A stretch of DNA of 64,000 nt from Vibrio intestinalis (GTDB lineage Bacteria; Pseudomonadota; Gammaproteobacteria; Enterobacterales; Vibrionaceae), in assembly GCF_025195085.2 (NCBI RefSeq), contig NZ_JANAVY020000004.1:186001-250000 (forward strand). The letters are read 5' to 3'. Position numbers and translations under genes: made by a program. The notes under the pieces are model-generated. The model saw nothing but the letters and a program-made list of their open reading frames with translations, did not search any database and had not been told where the DNA came from. Position 1 is the first letter of the stretch; every line of letters starts with the position of its first letter. Positions 26,919-37,030 of this stretch are shown in pieces.

Positions 26919-27389
26919 ATGATCGTGTCACCCACCAATGTGAGTGTGCCACTTATCGCCCCATCGGTTAATGTGCAAACGGAGCAAGCAGCGCGCGACA
27001 ACAAAGTTCGCGAGCCTATTGTCCCCGCGGTCGCACTAGCCAAAAGCAATGCTGAACGTAAGATCAACGCAGACGATAAAAGGCGGAAGAATGCCGCGTG
27101 GGACCCGTCTGAGCATCCAAGTTATGGCGACGACGATGAGCACGCAGTCCATGCTTCTCAACATGATCCGCCGCAAAACCAACTGGATCGGTTGTTCGAA
27201 CTGTTGTCGTTAGACAGCTATAGCGAACAGCAAGGAAAAGGCTACGCAATGCGGTTCCGTTTACCCAAGCGCGTAATCGATGCAGCGATAACAGAAGGCC
27301 AAATGGCAAAGCGGCGGATCGTGATTAAGTTCCACTATGGTCATGCCACTGCACCCAATACGCCTTCAGAAGTCATTGCGGTGTTGTAG
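26919..27389 (+). CDS. Conserved protein of unknown function
   Basis: A 156-residue protein that I do not recognise. The first ~90 residues are polar, low in hydrophobics and rich in Ala, Asp and Lys (probably disordered). The last ~60 (LDRLFELLSLDSYSEQQGKG onward to IVIKFHYGHA) look like a compact folded domain. There is no signal peptide or membrane segment. The frame is open 11 codons upstream, but a perfect GAGGAGG lies eight bases before ATG at 26919. It stands alone between bioH and tex and ends at a shared terminator. Confidence 0.72.
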   Translation: MIVSPTNVSVPLIAPSVNVQTEQAARDNKVREPIVPAVALAKSNAERKINADDKRRKNAAWDPSEHPSYGDDDEHAVHASQHDPPQNQLDRLFELLSLDSYSEQQGKGYAMRFRLPKRVIDAAITEGQMAKRRIVIKFHYGHATAPNTPSEVIAVL

Positions 27390-27445
27390 TCGCCCTTTGC
27401 ACAGCAAACATGATGCAAAGCAAAAGGTGAATATCCAATAAAGAC

Positions 27446-27473
27446 AAAGCCCCACTCAATTGAGCGGGGCTTT
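27446..27473. terminator. Bidirectional terminator between the unknown ORF and tex
   Basis: Long stem (AAAGCCCC-A-CTCAA / TTGAG-C-GGGGCTTT) with one internal mismatch and T runs on the plus strand, between convergent genes. Confidence 0.85.
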
Positions 27474-27514
27474 TTATTTATAGCGGTTCAAATCGCTTCA
27501 ACGATGACGAGAAG

Positions 27515-29854
27515 TTAGCGTTTCGCTTTGGCAAAAGCGGCGGCAAAGGCACCGCCCATGGCATTATTTGAAGCTTGGTTCGATGAATCATCACGGCGAC
27601 GTTGCTGGCCTTGTGAGCGAGCAGGACGATCGCTATTGCGACCTTGTGTTTGACCACGTTGCGAACGGTTATCTTGTCCCGGTTCATCTTTTAGGCGCAT
27701 AGATAGCGCGATACGCTTACGCTGCACATCCACTTCCATCACTTTCACTTTTACGATATCACCGGCTTTTACCACATCACGAGGGTCAGAAACAAAGCGA
27801 TCGGTCAGCGCAGAAATATGCACAAGGCCATCTTGGTGAACACCGATATCAACAAACGCACCAAAGTTAGCCACGTTAGACACCACACCCTCTAAAACCA
27901 TACCTACTTCAAGGTCGCTAACTTTATTTACGCCATCGGCAAAAGTTGCAGTTTTAAATTCAGGGCGAGGGTCACGACCCGGTTTGTCGAGCTCTTTGAT
28001 GATGTCAGTAACCGTTGGCACACCAAAGTTTTCATCGGTGTAATCGACGGCATGCAAACCATTTAGGAAAGTAGAGTCGCCAATCAGAGCTTTCACCGGC
28101 TTGCCACTTTTCTCAGCAATCGCTTTAACCACAGGGTAAGCCTCTGGGTGAACGGAAGAAGCATCCAATGGGTTTTTGCCATCCATAATACGTAGGAAGC
28201 CGGCACACTGTTCGTAAGCTTTTGGCCCTAATCGCGCGACTTTCTTCAACGTAGTACGTGATTCAAAACGGCCATTGTCATCGCGGTAAGCAACAATATT
28301 TTGCGCGATAGTAGTTGAGAGACCCGCTACACGAGTCAATAACGCTGGCGATGCAGTATTCACATCCACACCAACGGCGTTTACACAATCTTCAACAACT
28401 GCATCTAAACGTTTAGCCAACATAGATTGGCTAACATCGTGTTGGTACTGACCGACACCGATGGATTTCGGGTCAATTTTCACTAGCTCAGCCAATGGAT
28501 CTTGTAGGCGACGAGCAATAGAAACCGCACCACGCAATGATACATCTAGATTAGGGAACTCATTTGCAGCCAACTCAGAGGCTGAATAGACCGATGCGCC
28601 CGCCTCGCTGACCATGATTTTCTGCGCTTTTAGATTGCCGCGCTTAATCACATCAGCGACAAAGCTATCTGTCTCACGTGAAGCGGTGCCATTACCAATC
28701 GCAATTAAATCGACGTTGTACTTACGCACCATCTGCTCAACCACTTGGGCAGACTTGTCGTATTGATTTTGCGGTGGGTGTGGGTAAATAGTCTCTGTGG
28801 CGAGAAGTTTACCTGTCGAATCCACCACGGCGATTTTAGAACCCGTACGTAAGCCCGGATCAAGACCTAGAGTTGCACGAGGGCCAGCAGGCGCCGCCAT
28901 CAACAAATCTTTTAGGTTAGTTGCAAATACTTCAATGGCTTCAATTTCCGCGCGCTCTTTCATTGCGCCCATCAATTCGGTTTCCATGTGCATCGACACT
29001 TTGATCCGCCATGCCCAACTGATCACTTGCTTGCGCCAACCATCGGCAGGAGCTTGGCTTAGTGAAATACCGTAGTGATCGGCAATCAATGTTTCACAGT
29101 AAGACTGGCGAACGCCCTCTGCTTGCTCTGGGTCAGCATTCATAGCCAAAGTCAGGAAACCTTCATTACGACCACGTAGCATAGCCAAAGCTCGGTGAGA
29201 AGGCACTTTGCTTAATGCTTCATTGTGTTCAAAGTAGTCTTTGAACTTCTCACCCGCTTGCTCTTGGCCAGCAACAACGCTCGATACCAATTCAGCGTTA
29301 CGGGTTAAATGATGACGAACCTTCTCTAGTAAGTTGGCATCTTCGGCAATACGCTCCATCACAATCGCGCGCGCGCCATCTAAAGCAGCTTTGCTATCTG
29401 CGATGCCTTTATCTGCATCAATGTATTGCGCGGCTTCGCTTTCTGGCTCAGTTTGAGGCTCATTCCATAACTTGTCCGCTAGTGGTTCAAGGCCTGCTTC
29501 AATCGCAATTTGGCCTTTAGTACGGCGCTTAGGTTTGTATGGCAAGTAGAGATCTTCTAGACGAGTTTTGCTATCGGCTTGCTGAATTTCTTGTTCAAGC
29601 TCGGCAGTCAATTTGCCTTGGTCTTGAATCGATTTAAGAATGGTTTGGCGACGGTCATCTAGCTCACGTAGGTATGATAAGCGGCTATCAAGATTACGCA
29701 ATTGCGTGTCGTCTAAGCCACCGGTTACTTCTTTACGGTAACGGGCAATAAATGGCACTGTGTTGCCATCATCAATTAGGTTTACAGCAGCAGTCACCTG
29801 CTCTGCACGCACATTCAGTTCCTGTGCGATTAATTTACAGATAGCTTGGCTCAT
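27515..29854 (-). CDS. tex: Tex-family transcription accessory protein (YhgF)
   Basis: A 779-residue nucleic-acid-binding protein. In order: an N-terminal helical Tex domain ([21 protein letters not shown]), a YqgF/RNase H-like domain ([20 protein letters not shown]), helix-hairpin-helix motifs ([20 protein letters not shown]), and a C-terminal S1 RNA-binding domain ([21 protein letters not shown], about 650-720). The last ~50 residues form a basic, Gln/Arg/Ser-rich tail ([20 protein letters not shown]), likely disordered and RNA-binding. Tex affects toxin expression in Bordetella and is widely conserved; its precise role in transcription is not settled. Confidence 0.95.
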   Translation of the reverse strand: MSQAICKLIAQELNVRAEQVTAAVNLIDDGNTVPFIARYRKEVTGGLDDTQLRNLDSRLSYLRELDDRRQTILKSIQDQGKLTAELEQEIQQADSKTRLEDLYLPYKPKRRTKGQIAIEAGLEPLADKLWNEPQTEPESEAAQYIDADKGIADSKAALDGARAIVMERIAEDANLLEKVRHHLTRNAELVSSVVAGQEQAGEKFKDYFEHNEALSKVPSHRALAMLRGRNEGFLTLAMNADPEQAEGVRQSYCETLIADHYGISLSQAPADGWRKQVISWAWRIKVSMHMETELMGAMKERAEIEAIEVFATNLKDLLMAAPAGPRATLGLDPGLRTGSKIAVVDSTGKLLATETIYPHPPQNQYDKSAQVVEQMVRKYNVDLIAIGNGTASRETDSFVADVIKRGNLKAQKIMVSEAGASVYSASELAANEFPNLDVSLRGAVSIARRLQDPLAELVKIDPKSIGVGQYQHDVSQSMLAKRLDAVVEDCVNAVGVDVNTASPALLTRVAGLSTTIAQNIVAYRDDNGRFESRTTLKKVARLGPKAYEQCAGFLRIMDGKNPLDASSVHPEAYPVVKAIAEKSGKPVKALIGDSTFLNGLHAVDYTDENFGVPTVTDIIKELDKPGRDPRPEFKTATFADGVNKVSDLEVGMVLEGVVSNVANFGAFVDIGVHQDGLVHISALTDRFVSDPRDVVKAGDIVKVKVMEVDVQRKRIALSMRLKDEPGQDNRSQRGQTQGRNSDRPARSQGQQRRRDDSSNQASNNAMGGAFAAAFAKAKR

Positions 29855-29881
29855 CCGTTGAATCTCTTATTTAAGTCAATG

Positions 29882-30000
29882 CCCCATACATGGGGTTAGA
29901 TGAGCGATTTTTCTACCTTTAAATCGCTATTTCTTCTCTTCGTGACCACGATCTCTTTGTGCTACATCCGCTTTGTGAGTCCCCTCTTTCATAGGGGGAC
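29882..30000. repeat. Three inverted repeats in the tex / oxidoreductase intergenic region
   Basis: Within the divergent 270-base gap lie CCCCAT-AC-ATGGGG (29882-29895), AGCGATTT-N10-AAATCGCT (29903-29928) and GTCCCC-N8-A-GGGGAC type hairpin (29979-30000). All are close to perfect. None is followed by a T run in a position that would make it a simple terminator. Their function is unknown; they could shape the tex leader or bind regulators of the divergent operon. Confidence 0.5.
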
Positions 30001-30124
30001 AAATGTCCTCCTATCTAACGATTACTGCTGATTACAATTCAATCAATAAATATAACGAACAAAAACATCACATGTTTAATGGCTTTCAGCCTAATACCGT
30101 GAACCTACCCCCAGGAAACTACAC

Positions 30125-30676
30125 ATGAATATTTTGGTGATAGACGGCCACCCAGACCTAACCAAGTCGGTAGCCAACTCAACCATTCTTAACCAACTTT
30201 CTGCGCAAACGAATTGGACAATCAAACACGCAGCGCAGTTTGATGGCGAGCTAACACAACAACACTCTGCACTGCTCGATGCTGATGCGATAGTCATTCA
30301 GTTCCCCCTATACTGGAGCACCTATCCAGCGGTGTTAAAGCTCTGGGTAGATGAAGTATTTACCTATGGTTTTGCTTTTGGCCCTCAAGGCAGCCAGCTA
30401 AAAGATAAACCTGTTCTGTTCTCCATTACTGCAGGAGCAACAGAAGAATCGTACAGCGAAACAGGCTTTAACTTTTTGCCTTTCTCGGCTTATCAAGCGG
30501 CTTACGAACATCCATTCAAAGCGGCTGAAATGAACATCGTCGATACCATTATTACCTTTGAGATGAACTCAACCCCTGAAGAAGGTGGAGATAAATCTTT
30601 GGTGCTCGACCTATCAAAACAGCATGCAAATCAAATCATCCAAGCCGTAAATCAATTAGCCGAGGTTGCACAATGA
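30125..30676 (+). CDS. NAD(P)H-dependent oxidoreductase, flavodoxin fold (KefF/MdaB/NQO-like)
   Basis: A 183-residue cytosolic flavoprotein of the NAD(P)H quinone reductase / flavodoxin_2 family. It has the FMN/FAD-binding start MNILVIDGHPD, the FPLYWSTYPAVLKLWVDEVF segment and TAGATEESYS, all usual for KefF-like proteins. Its substrate is not predictable; quinones, nitro compounds or electrophiles are typical. The stop codon overlaps the start of the following CNT transporter (ATGA), so the two are translationally coupled. AGGA lies seven bases before the ATG. A KefF role is unlikely because no KefC gene is adjacent. Confidence 0.88.
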   Translation: MNILVIDGHPDLTKSVANSTILNQLSAQTNWTIKHAAQFDGELTQQHSALLDADAIVIQFPLYWSTYPAVLKLWVDEVFTYGFAFGPQGSQLKDKPVLFSITAGATEESYSETGFNFLPFSAYQAAYEHPFKAAEMNIVDTIITFEMNSTPEEGGDKSLVLDLSKQHANQIIQAVNQLAEVAQ

Positions 30677-31878
30677 TTCAATCACTTCTTGGTATTTTCG
30701 TTCTATTGGGTGTCGGTTTTGCTTGCTCAGAAAACCGCAGCCAAATCAGTTGGCGTGCTGTAGGTGGCGCGTTCGTAGTAATCCTATCTGTTGCAGGCTT
30801 TGTACTGGCAACCGAAGTCGGCGGTGGCGTTTTACTTTCTGTGTCCGGTGCGGTAGGTAAAGTATTTGGCTATGGCGTTGAAGGCATTCGCTTTGCGTTC
30901 GGTAGCTTAGTTAACTTTAGTGTGGAAGGCATTGGTTTTATCTGGGCACTCCAAGTTCTGCCGCAAATCATTTTCACCGCATCTCTGACTTCACTACTGT
31001 ACTACATGGGTATTATGCAGTGGTTTGTGCGCATTATTGGTGGCAGCTTACAACGTATCCTCGGTACTTCTCGCGCTGAATCTATGAATGCAGCAGGTAA
31101 TATTGTACTAGGCCAAACCGAAGCTCCTTTGCTTGTTAAGCCATACCACCGCGTACTGACTCGCTCACAGATCTTTGCCGTCATGGTCGGTGGTCTATCT
31201 TCTATCGCAGGCTCTATCCTTGCTGGTCTCGCTGGTATGGGCGTAGAACTTAATTACCTAATCATGGCTTGTTTTATGTCAGCTCCGGCCGGTTTGATGT
31301 TTGCCAAACTGCTAATTCCTGAAACTGAAGAAACGATCGACGAAGTACCAGAGCTTCCTGATGATGAAAAGCCAAGCAGCTTCATTGATGCTGTCGCTAA
31401 AGGTGCGATTGCAGGTGTAGGTATCGCAGCCATCGTAGGTGCGGTAATCATTTCATGTATCGGCCTAATGGCGATGCTTAATGGCTGTTTGGGCGCTATT
31501 GGCGAGTGGTTTGGTAAACCTGAACTTACAGTTGATGTCATCCTTGGCACACTTTTCTCACCGGTGGCTTGGCTGCTTGGCATTCCTTGGGAAGAAGCCG
31601 GAATTGCGGGTTCATTCTTAGGTCAAAAGATCGCTCTTAATGAATTTGTCGCTTTTGCAAGTATGGGTAATGTTGAAATGTCCCCACGCTCAACCGCTAT
31701 CATGACCATTGCACTATGTGGCTTTGCCAACATTGGCTCTGTCGCGATGGTGTGCGGCGCACTCAGTAAGATGATTCCGCAACGCGCAGGAGTGATTGGC
31801 AAGCTAGGTATGAAAGTATTGTTAGCAGCAACTCTTGCCAACTTGATGAACGCAGCAATTGTTGGTTTGTTCGTTTAA
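30673..31878 (+). CDS. Concentrative nucleoside transporter (CNT/NupC family)
   Basis: A 401-residue inner-membrane sodium- or proton-coupled nucleoside importer. It shows the CNT hallmarks: YYMGIMQWFVRIIGGSLQ, GTSRAESMNAAGNIVLGQTEAPL (nucleobase and ion binding), GIPWEEAG and NEFVAFASMG (ribose binding). It resembles the structurally known V. cholerae CNT throughout, so it is a paralogue rather than a different family. The nucleoside preference cannot be told from sequence. It overlaps the flavodoxin-like gene by 4 bases. A bidirectional terminator separates it from greB. Confidence 0.93.
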   Translation: MIQSLLGIFVLLGVGFACSENRSQISWRAVGGAFVVILSVAGFVLATEVGGGVLLSVSGAVGKVFGYGVEGIRFAFGSLVNFSVEGIGFIWALQVLPQIIFTASLTSLLYYMGIMQWFVRIIGGSLQRILGTSRAESMNAAGNIVLGQTEAPLLVKPYHRVLTRSQIFAVMVGGLSSIAGSILAGLAGMGVELNYLIMACFMSAPAGLMFAKLLIPETEETIDEVPELPDDEKPSSFIDAVAKGAIAGVGIAAIVGAVIISCIGLMAMLNGCLGAIGEWFGKPELTVDVILGTLFSPVAWLLGIPWEEAGIAGSFLGQKIALNEFVAFASMGNVEMSPRSTAIMTIALCGFANIGSVAMVCGALSKMIPQRAGVIGKLGMKVLLAATLANLMNAAIVGLFV

Positions 31879-31895
31879 ATTAAAGATAACAAAGC

Positions 31896-31925
31896 AAAAG
31901 AGCTGCGATAATTCGCAGCTCTTTT
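31896..31925. terminator. Bidirectional terminator between the CNT gene and greB
   Basis: Perfect 13-bp stem (AAAAGAGCTGCGA / TCGCAGCTCTTTT) with a TAAT loop and flanking A/T tracts, between convergent genes. Confidence 0.9.
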
Positions 31926-31928
31926 TGT

Positions 31929-32408
31929 TTATTCTTGCGTATAACGAATCGAGTTAACAAACCATTCTTTGTAACCCTCAGGGGTTTTTACGCTGAACTC
32001 ATCATCAATTTCTTTTTTCAGTAAAGCGCGTGCCATTGGTGAATCGATAGAGATGTAGCCTTTTGCGTCACCATAGATTTCATCCGGCCCAACAATACGA
32101 AATGACTTGGTATCACCCTGCTCGTTTTCTATTTCAACCCAAGCACCAAAGAACACTTTACCTTCTTGCTGTGGTGAGTAATCGACAACCGTCACTTGCT
32201 CTAAGCGCTTACGTAAATAACGAACGCGGCGGTCAATCTCTCGCAATCGTTTCTTGTTGTATTGATAGTCTGCATTTTCACTGCGGTCACCTAAGCTTGC
32301 TGCCCACGTCACTTTCTTGGTGACTTCAGGGCGATCTTCTTTCCATAGGTAATCGAGCTCTTTCTTTAAGCGGTCGTAGCCTTCACGAGTTATTAGGTTA
32401 GTTTTCAC
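31929..32408 (-). CDS. greB: Transcription elongation factor GreB
   Basis: Rescues backtracked RNA polymerase by stimulating cleavage of the nascent RNA. The 159-residue protein has an N-terminal coiled coil (MKTNLITREGYDRLKKELDYLW, about 1-75) with the acidic tip (DRSENADYQYNKKRLREIDRR) that reaches the polymerase active site, and a C-terminal FKBP-like domain. The length and N-terminus are those of GreB rather than GreA. It lies near tex, as in E. coli (greB-yhgF). Confidence 0.96.
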   Translation of the reverse strand: MKTNLITREGYDRLKKELDYLWKEDRPEVTKKVTWAASLGDRSENADYQYNKKRLREIDRRVRYLRKRLEQVTVVDYSPQQEGKVFFGAWVEIENEQGDTKSFRIVGPDEIYGDAKGYISIDSPMARALLKKEIDDEFSVKTPEGYKEWFVNSIRYTQE

Positions 32409-32463
32409 GCTTTTGTTCCATTATTGCTTTGTATTCGGTTCGCTCTGACAATTTGACACAAAA

Positions 32464-32486
32464 AAGCGCCCTGTAAAAGGGCGCTT
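32464..32486 (-). terminator. Terminator after the FIST chemoreceptor gene
   Basis: Perfect 9-bp GC-rich stem (AAGCGCCCT / AGGGCGCTT) with a 5-base loop and a T run on the minus strand, 20 bases after the stop codon. Confidence 0.87.
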
Positions 32487-32505
32487 AAGTCTTATGACAT
32501 CACTC

Positions 32506-34494
32506 TTACATATTAACTAATTTATGTAGGGTATCGATGTTGCTGTCAATCATCGTCATCTCTTCTTGTGCGCTGCGAGCTTGCTCCACACCGCCTTGCG
32601 CAATATGGGCAGAACTATTCGCGGCCGAAGTCAGTTCTTCCAATTGACCACTTAACTCTGTCGATTGCTCGATAATGAGTGAAATTACTTGGTTAACGTC
32701 TTCTATCGACTCTTCAATTTCACCAATCGATGAAGAAACGTTATCAATGGTTTCGCCCGTCTCGTTTAAGCTTTTTTGCGTGTTCAATGACAGTGCACGC
32801 ACTTCATCGGCAACCACTGCAAAACCGCGCCCAGCATCGCCAGCACGAGCAGCTTCAATTGCCGCATTCAGTGCCAGCAAGTTGGTTTGCTCTGCAATGC
32901 CAGAGATGGCGTTTAAGATCGCAACCACTTTTTCTGAGCTTTGCTGCAACGTGGTGATACGGCGGTTAAGACGGTCACGGTGCTCAGCTTGCTGATCGAC
33001 TTGAGTGGTAAATGAAGCAAATTGCTGCTGAATCTCGGTGAGTTGCTGCGCTGAATGTTGCGCTTGAGAACCAATGCTCTCAAGTTGTGCACTCGACTCT
33101 TGTACCATAGGACGGTAGTGCTGAAGCTGGTCAATCAGAGATTGCTGAATCTTCTCGATACACTCAGCGCTGTTGATTCGACGCGCCAAGAAATGCTCGC
33201 GGTAGTGCGAGTAGTTCACTGGGTAATGATCTGCGATTGCATCGCTAAACGAGTCACCCAGATCCACTTTAAAGAATGCCAAAGCGGTCAGGGTTTCGTT
33301 CATGTGAACGCCAAGCAGCTCACCGAAGGTTGAGAAGCCTGATATATCAATACCATCAAAACAACGCACATCATTTAAATGTGCTCCGTTGTTCAAACGA
33401 CGCAAAATACAGTCGTTAGCGATCATGCCGACAGGTTTGGTCGATTTACCCTGCATGAATCGGTCAAAATCACGAGAGGTTGCTTGGGCAATATTTTCAC
33501 TGCCCAGTAGATGCAGTTCATCACCAAACGCCATATCACAGAAGAAGGTAATCGCTCCGCTGTCGGTATCAATCGCGGCAATCGAACGAATGAACATTTC
33601 ATTGTTGATTGGTACACCGAACGAGTGGCCCGCCAGATATTTTTGCAGTTGGTCTGGCTCACAGCGAAAGTGCTGACATAGCGCTTCAACTGGCGTGACC
33701 AACGCTTTGCTGACTGGGTTATATAAACTTCGCAACACGCGGGTGTTAGCGTCGAACTCTGCGACGGTTAACTTAAACTTACTTTGGGTGAAGTTGTGGG
33801 TACGGAACACACCATAACGATATTCAGGCGCGAGTGACACAAAAGCAATCAAGGCTTTGTTCTCAAGCACAGTGCCGTTATAAGCCACTTTCGCGGAAGC
33901 AAAATCTAACTTACCACCTGCACTGCCGCCGACAAAGTAACAAGGGAATTGCTCGTTTTTATACAGCGCCTGCATAAAAAAGTTTTCACTGGCAGAAAGG
34001 CCGTCAAAATAGGTCAGTGCAATGGTATCAAAGTAGTTTGGTGCTCGGCGCGGCATCACCTTACGAAGTTCTGATGAAATCGCTTCAATGCGTTGTTCTG
34101 GCGTTAAGCGCGGCGAACCCGATTTAATGTCTTCACAATGCAGCGCTACGGTATGCACGTCCACATCGGCAAACATCTGCTTAGAAAACGCGTGCAGTAC
34201 AATATTGTCCCACGAACCGTCCGCTGGCTGATAAAAGCGTGAGCCACCTAGCTCACCCGCGGTTTGAATGGTCACCAAATGATCAACGCTAGAAAGATGA
34301 GATTTTAAACTGCGGCTAATTTGGTCAAATGTTAGATGAGGAGAAATATACGCGATAACAAGGCTTGCTTCGCCTTGAAGTGTAAGCGGCGCTAGCGTTT
34401 CTGCTGAGATGTCGCGGCTCGAAATTTGAACCACTTGGCTGGGTCGCGCTTGTTGCTGAACGTCTGATTGACGATTAAATAAACCTTTGAACAT
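32506..34494 (-). CDS. Soluble chemoreceptor with FIST sensor domains
   Basis: A 662-residue methyl-accepting protein without any convincing membrane segment, so probably cytosolic. Residues ~45-245 match FIST_N ([32 protein letters not shown]) and ~250-395 FIST_C ([21 protein letters not shown] segment). FIST domains are thought to bind small ligands such as amino acids. The C-terminal ~220 residues form a chemotaxis signalling coiled coil with the conserved tip [18 protein letters not shown] near 532-549. The frame is open 61 codons upstream, but ATG at 34494 has AGG nine bases before it; the extension resembles translated leader. Confidence 0.9.
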   Translation of the reverse strand: MFKGLFNRQSDVQQQARPSQVVQISSRDISAETLAPLTLQGEASLVIAYISPHLTFDQISRSLKSHLSSVDHLVTIQTAGELGGSRFYQPADGSWDNIVLHAFSKQMFADVDVHTVALHCEDIKSGSPRLTPEQRIEAISSELRKVMPRRAPNYFDTIALTYFDGLSASENFFMQALYKNEQFPCYFVGGSAGGKLDFASAKVAYNGTVLENKALIAFVSLAPEYRYGVFRTHNFTQSKFKLTVAEFDANTRVLRSLYNPVSKALVTPVEALCQHFRCEPDQLQKYLAGHSFGVPINNEMFIRSIAAIDTDSGAITFFCDMAFGDELHLLGSENIAQATSRDFDRFMQGKSTKPVGMIANDCILRRLNNGAHLNDVRCFDGIDISGFSTFGELLGVHMNETLTALAFFKVDLGDSFSDAIADHYPVNYSHYREHFLARRINSAECIEKIQQSLIDQLQHYRPMVQESSAQLESIGSQAQHSAQQLTEIQQQFASFTTQVDQQAEHRDRLNRRITTLQQSSEKVVAILNAISGIAEQTNLLALNAAIEAARAGDAGRGFAVVADEVRALSLNTQKSLNETGETIDNVSSSIGEIEESIEDVNQVISLIIEQSTELSGQLEELTSAANSSAHIAQGGVEQARSAQEEMTMIDSNIDTLHKLVNM

Positions 34495-34868
34495 AGTACT
34501 TACCTGTAAAATAAACCTTTTTATTATGCGGTTATTTAACCATACGAACTCCGCTTTAACTGAATAAAAAAGCAACGACATAGCAAGGTTGTGACACCGC
34601 TTGCACTTCAACCACAAACTGTGAATCGCATTTAGCAGTGCAAAGTCGATAAATTCAGGAAAGAGTCTTATTACCAATCGAAAATCGGCAATGTAAGGAT
34701 GAAACAGAACTTTCGATCAATAGCGGATAAAATGTAAAGAGGTGAATAAAACTCACTAGGTTTCGCGATAAAAACAGGGCCTAGATAAAAAGAGTAACAA
34801 TTTGGTCAAGCGTAAGGGCACAAACAGTGATACATTTTTGCTAAATGCTTTTTTTATAAGGTGTGGCA
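34495..34868. other. Divergent promoter region between the FIST chemoreceptor gene and ompR
   Basis: About 375 AT-rich bases holding the promoters of two divergent genes. I see no clear operator, repeat or small RNA. The ompR ribosome-binding site (AAGG) is at its right end. Confidence 0.5.
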
Positions 34869-35588
34869 ATGCAAGAAAATCATAAAATTCTGGTGGTCGA
34901 TGACGACGCTCGTTTAAGAGCGCTGTTAGAGCGTTACCTTTCAGAGCAAGGGTTCCAAGTGCGCAGCGTTGCGAATGGCGAGCAAATGGATCGTCTATTA
35001 ACGCGTGAAAACTTCCACTTGATGGTATTAGATCTTATGTTGCCGGGCGAAGATGGCTTATCCATTTGTCGTCGTCTCCGTAATGCCAACAATGTACTGC
35101 CAATATTAATGCTTACCGCAAAAGGCGATGAGATTGACCGTATTGTCGGCCTCGAAGTTGGCGCCGATGATTATCTGCCTAAGCCGTTTAACCCACGCGA
35201 ACTACTTGCGCGTATCAAAGCGGTTTTACGTCGCCAAACCACTGAACTGCCTGGCGCTCCGAGCTCAGAAGAGTCTGTGGTGGAGTTTGGTGATTTCCGC
35301 CTAAACTTAGGTACGCGTGAAATGTATCGTGGTGATGAAGCCATGCCACTGACCTCTGGTGAATTTGCGGTTCTCAAAGCCTTGGTGACCAATGCGCGTG
35401 AGCCACTATCGCGTGATAAGTTAATGAACATGGCACGCGGTCGAGAATATTCAGCGATGGAGCGTTCGATTGACGTACAGATCTCACGTTTACGTCGCAT
35501 GCTAGAGGTAGACCCAAGCAAACCGCGTTATATTCAAACCGTATGGGGCCTAGGTTACGTATTCGTACCAGACGGCAAAGAGGCGTAA
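34869..35588 (+). CDS. ompR: Osmolarity response regulator OmpR
   Basis: DNA-binding response regulator of the OmpR/PhoB family. The 239-residue protein has a receiver domain (acidic pocket D11-D12, phospho-acceptor D55 in LMVLDLMLPG, K105 region YLPKPF) and a C-terminal winged helix (about 137-235). ATG at 34869 gives MQENHKILVVDDD, identical in pattern to E. coli OmpR; an in-frame GTG two codons upstream is less well placed relative to AAGG. Its partner envZ follows, but after a 95-base gap containing a strong terminator. Confidence 0.97.
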   Translation: MQENHKILVVDDDARLRALLERYLSEQGFQVRSVANGEQMDRLLTRENFHLMVLDLMLPGEDGLSICRRLRNANNVLPILMLTAKGDEIDRIVGLEVGADDYLPKPFNPRELLARIKAVLRRQTTELPGAPSSEESVVEFGDFRLNLGTREMYRGDEAMPLTSGEFAVLKALVTNAREPLSRDKLMNMARGREYSAMERSIDVQISRLRRMLEVDPSKPRYIQTVWGLGYVFVPDGKEA

Positions 35589-35611
35589 GCGCCAAACTCT
35601 TTCCCCTAATG

Positions 35612-35636
35612 AAGTGCGAGATTTTATCTCGCACTT
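35612..35636 (+). terminator. Terminator hairpin between ompR and envZ
   Basis: Perfect 11-bp stem (AAGTGCGAGAT / ATCTCGCACTT) with a TTT loop and TTTTTG tail, 24 bases after the ompR stop and 48 before envZ. It should reduce or prevent readthrough into envZ. Confidence 0.85.
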
Positions 35637-35683
35637 TTTGTAGATACCTGCCCAATCAACACCAAGCACTATAGGGGCTTACT

Positions 35684-37000
35684 ATGCGAATTCGCAGCTC
35701 ACTGACCCAATCGATCTTACTTTTCGTGACTCTGCTGGTCGCCAGCCAAGTCTATTCATACTACGCAGTATTTAATTACGCCTTGTTACCCAGCTTGCAG
35801 CAGTTCAACAAGATTCTGAGCTACGAAATTAACTTGATGCTAGGCGACTCTGAGACCCCTGAAAGCGGCCTTGTGATGGATGCGTTAACTCGACGCCAAG
35901 TACTTGAGCAACTTGGAGTAACCATCCACGCCAAAGACAGTGACATCGCGAATGAATTTCACCACGCGCTCACTATTGATTTGATGAGTGAAGAGATGAG
36001 CCACAAACTTGGCACGCCAACCAATGTGCGAATGACCTTGGATGACGAAAGCTACGTACTGTGGATGAAAATCGAGACGTTGCCCGATTCACTGATTCGC
36101 ATTCCTCTTTCTGAACTGCAAGAAGAAGACTTTGCGCCTCTGTTTCAAAATAGCTTGATTATGGCGCTATTGATCATTGCCGGTGGGTGGCTGTTTATCC
36201 GAATGCAAAATAGGCCACTGGTAGCATTAGAAAGAGCCGCAAAAGGCGTTGGTCGAGGTGAAATCCCACCGCCGTTACCAGAGAAAGGCACTTCTGAGAT
36301 CCGCTCAGTGACTCATGCGTTCAACCAAATGTCGAAAGGTATCCAAGCACTCGAAGAAGACAGAGCCTTACTCATGGCGGGTATTAGCCATGATCTGCGC
36401 ACCCCATTGACTCGTATTCGTCTTGCCACTGAAATGATGTCACCAGAAGATAGCTATTTAGCCGAAGGCATCATCAGTGACACCGAAGAGTGTAATGAAA
36501 TCATCAGCCAGTTCATGGACTACCTCAAGCCCGTAAATAAGCAATCTTTTGTCGATGTTGACCTGAACGCCATCGCCCAAGATCTCGCGAATTCAGAGGG
36601 TGGCCGTCATCACATTGATATAGATACTCAACTACAACCGCTCGCCTCGGTATTTGGTAGCCCCATTGGCATTAAGCGCGCTGTGAGTAACCTAGTGGTT
36701 AATGCCGTGCGCTATGGTAATGGATGGGTAAAAATCAGCTCAGGTATGACAGCTGACAATAAACTCGGTTGGCTATGTATCGAAGATAATGGCCCTGGCA
36801 TTGCGAAAGATCAGGTCGCGAAGCTATTTGAACCTTTTACTCGCGGCGATACTGCTAGGGGAAGTGAAGGCACAGGACTTGGCCTTGCCATCGTAAAAAG
36901 AATCGTCAGCCAACATAATGGCTCTGTGGTGGTCAATAACCGCAGTGAAGGCGGGCTAAAAGTGCAAGTCAGCTTCCCTACTAACTCAAAATATAAATAA
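35684..37000 (+). CDS. envZ: Sensor histidine kinase EnvZ
   Basis: Membrane sensor kinase/phosphatase for OmpR. The 438-residue protein has TM1 at about 11-31, a periplasmic domain of ~125 residues, TM2 at about 157-173, HAMP (about 174-228), the dimerisation/phospho-acceptor helix with H236 in [16 protein letters not shown], and a HATPase domain with [10 protein letters not shown] and [15 protein letters not shown] boxes ([13 protein letters not shown]). The periplasmic domain is similar in size to that of E. coli. It is separated from ompR by a terminator rather than overlapping it. Confidence 0.95.
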   Translation: MRIRSSLTQSILLFVTLLVASQVYSYYAVFNYALLPSLQQFNKILSYEINLMLGDSETPESGLVMDALTRRQVLEQLGVTIHAKDSDIANEFHHALTIDLMSEEMSHKLGTPTNVRMTLDDESYVLWMKIETLPDSLIRIPLSELQEEDFAPLFQNSLIMALLIIAGGWLFIRMQNRPLVALERAAKGVGRGEIPPPLPEKGTSEIRSVTHAFNQMSKGIQALEEDRALLMAGISHDLRTPLTRIRLATEMMSPEDSYLAEGIISDTEECNEIISQFMDYLKPVNKQSFVDVDLNAIAQDLANSEGGRHHIDIDTQLQPLASVFGSPIGIKRAVSNLVVNAVRYGNGWVKISSGMTADNKLGWLCIEDNGPGIAKDQVAKLFEPFTRGDTARGSEGTGLGLAIVKRIVSQHNGSVVVNNRSEGGLKVQVSFPTNSKYK

Positions 37001-37030
37001 AAAATACCCCAGCCTGAGCTGGGGTATTTT
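37001..37030. terminator. Bidirectional terminator between envZ and gspN
   Basis: Perfect 13-bp stem (AAAATACCCCAGC / GCTGGGGTATTTT) with a CTGA loop between convergent transcripts. It ends both envZ and the whole type II secretion operon. Confidence 0.9.

Noticed and set aside
34495..34677. 61-codon N-terminal extension of the FIST chemoreceptor
   Set aside because: The ATG at 34494 has a ribosome-binding site and the extension has no domain features, so it is probably untranslated leader.
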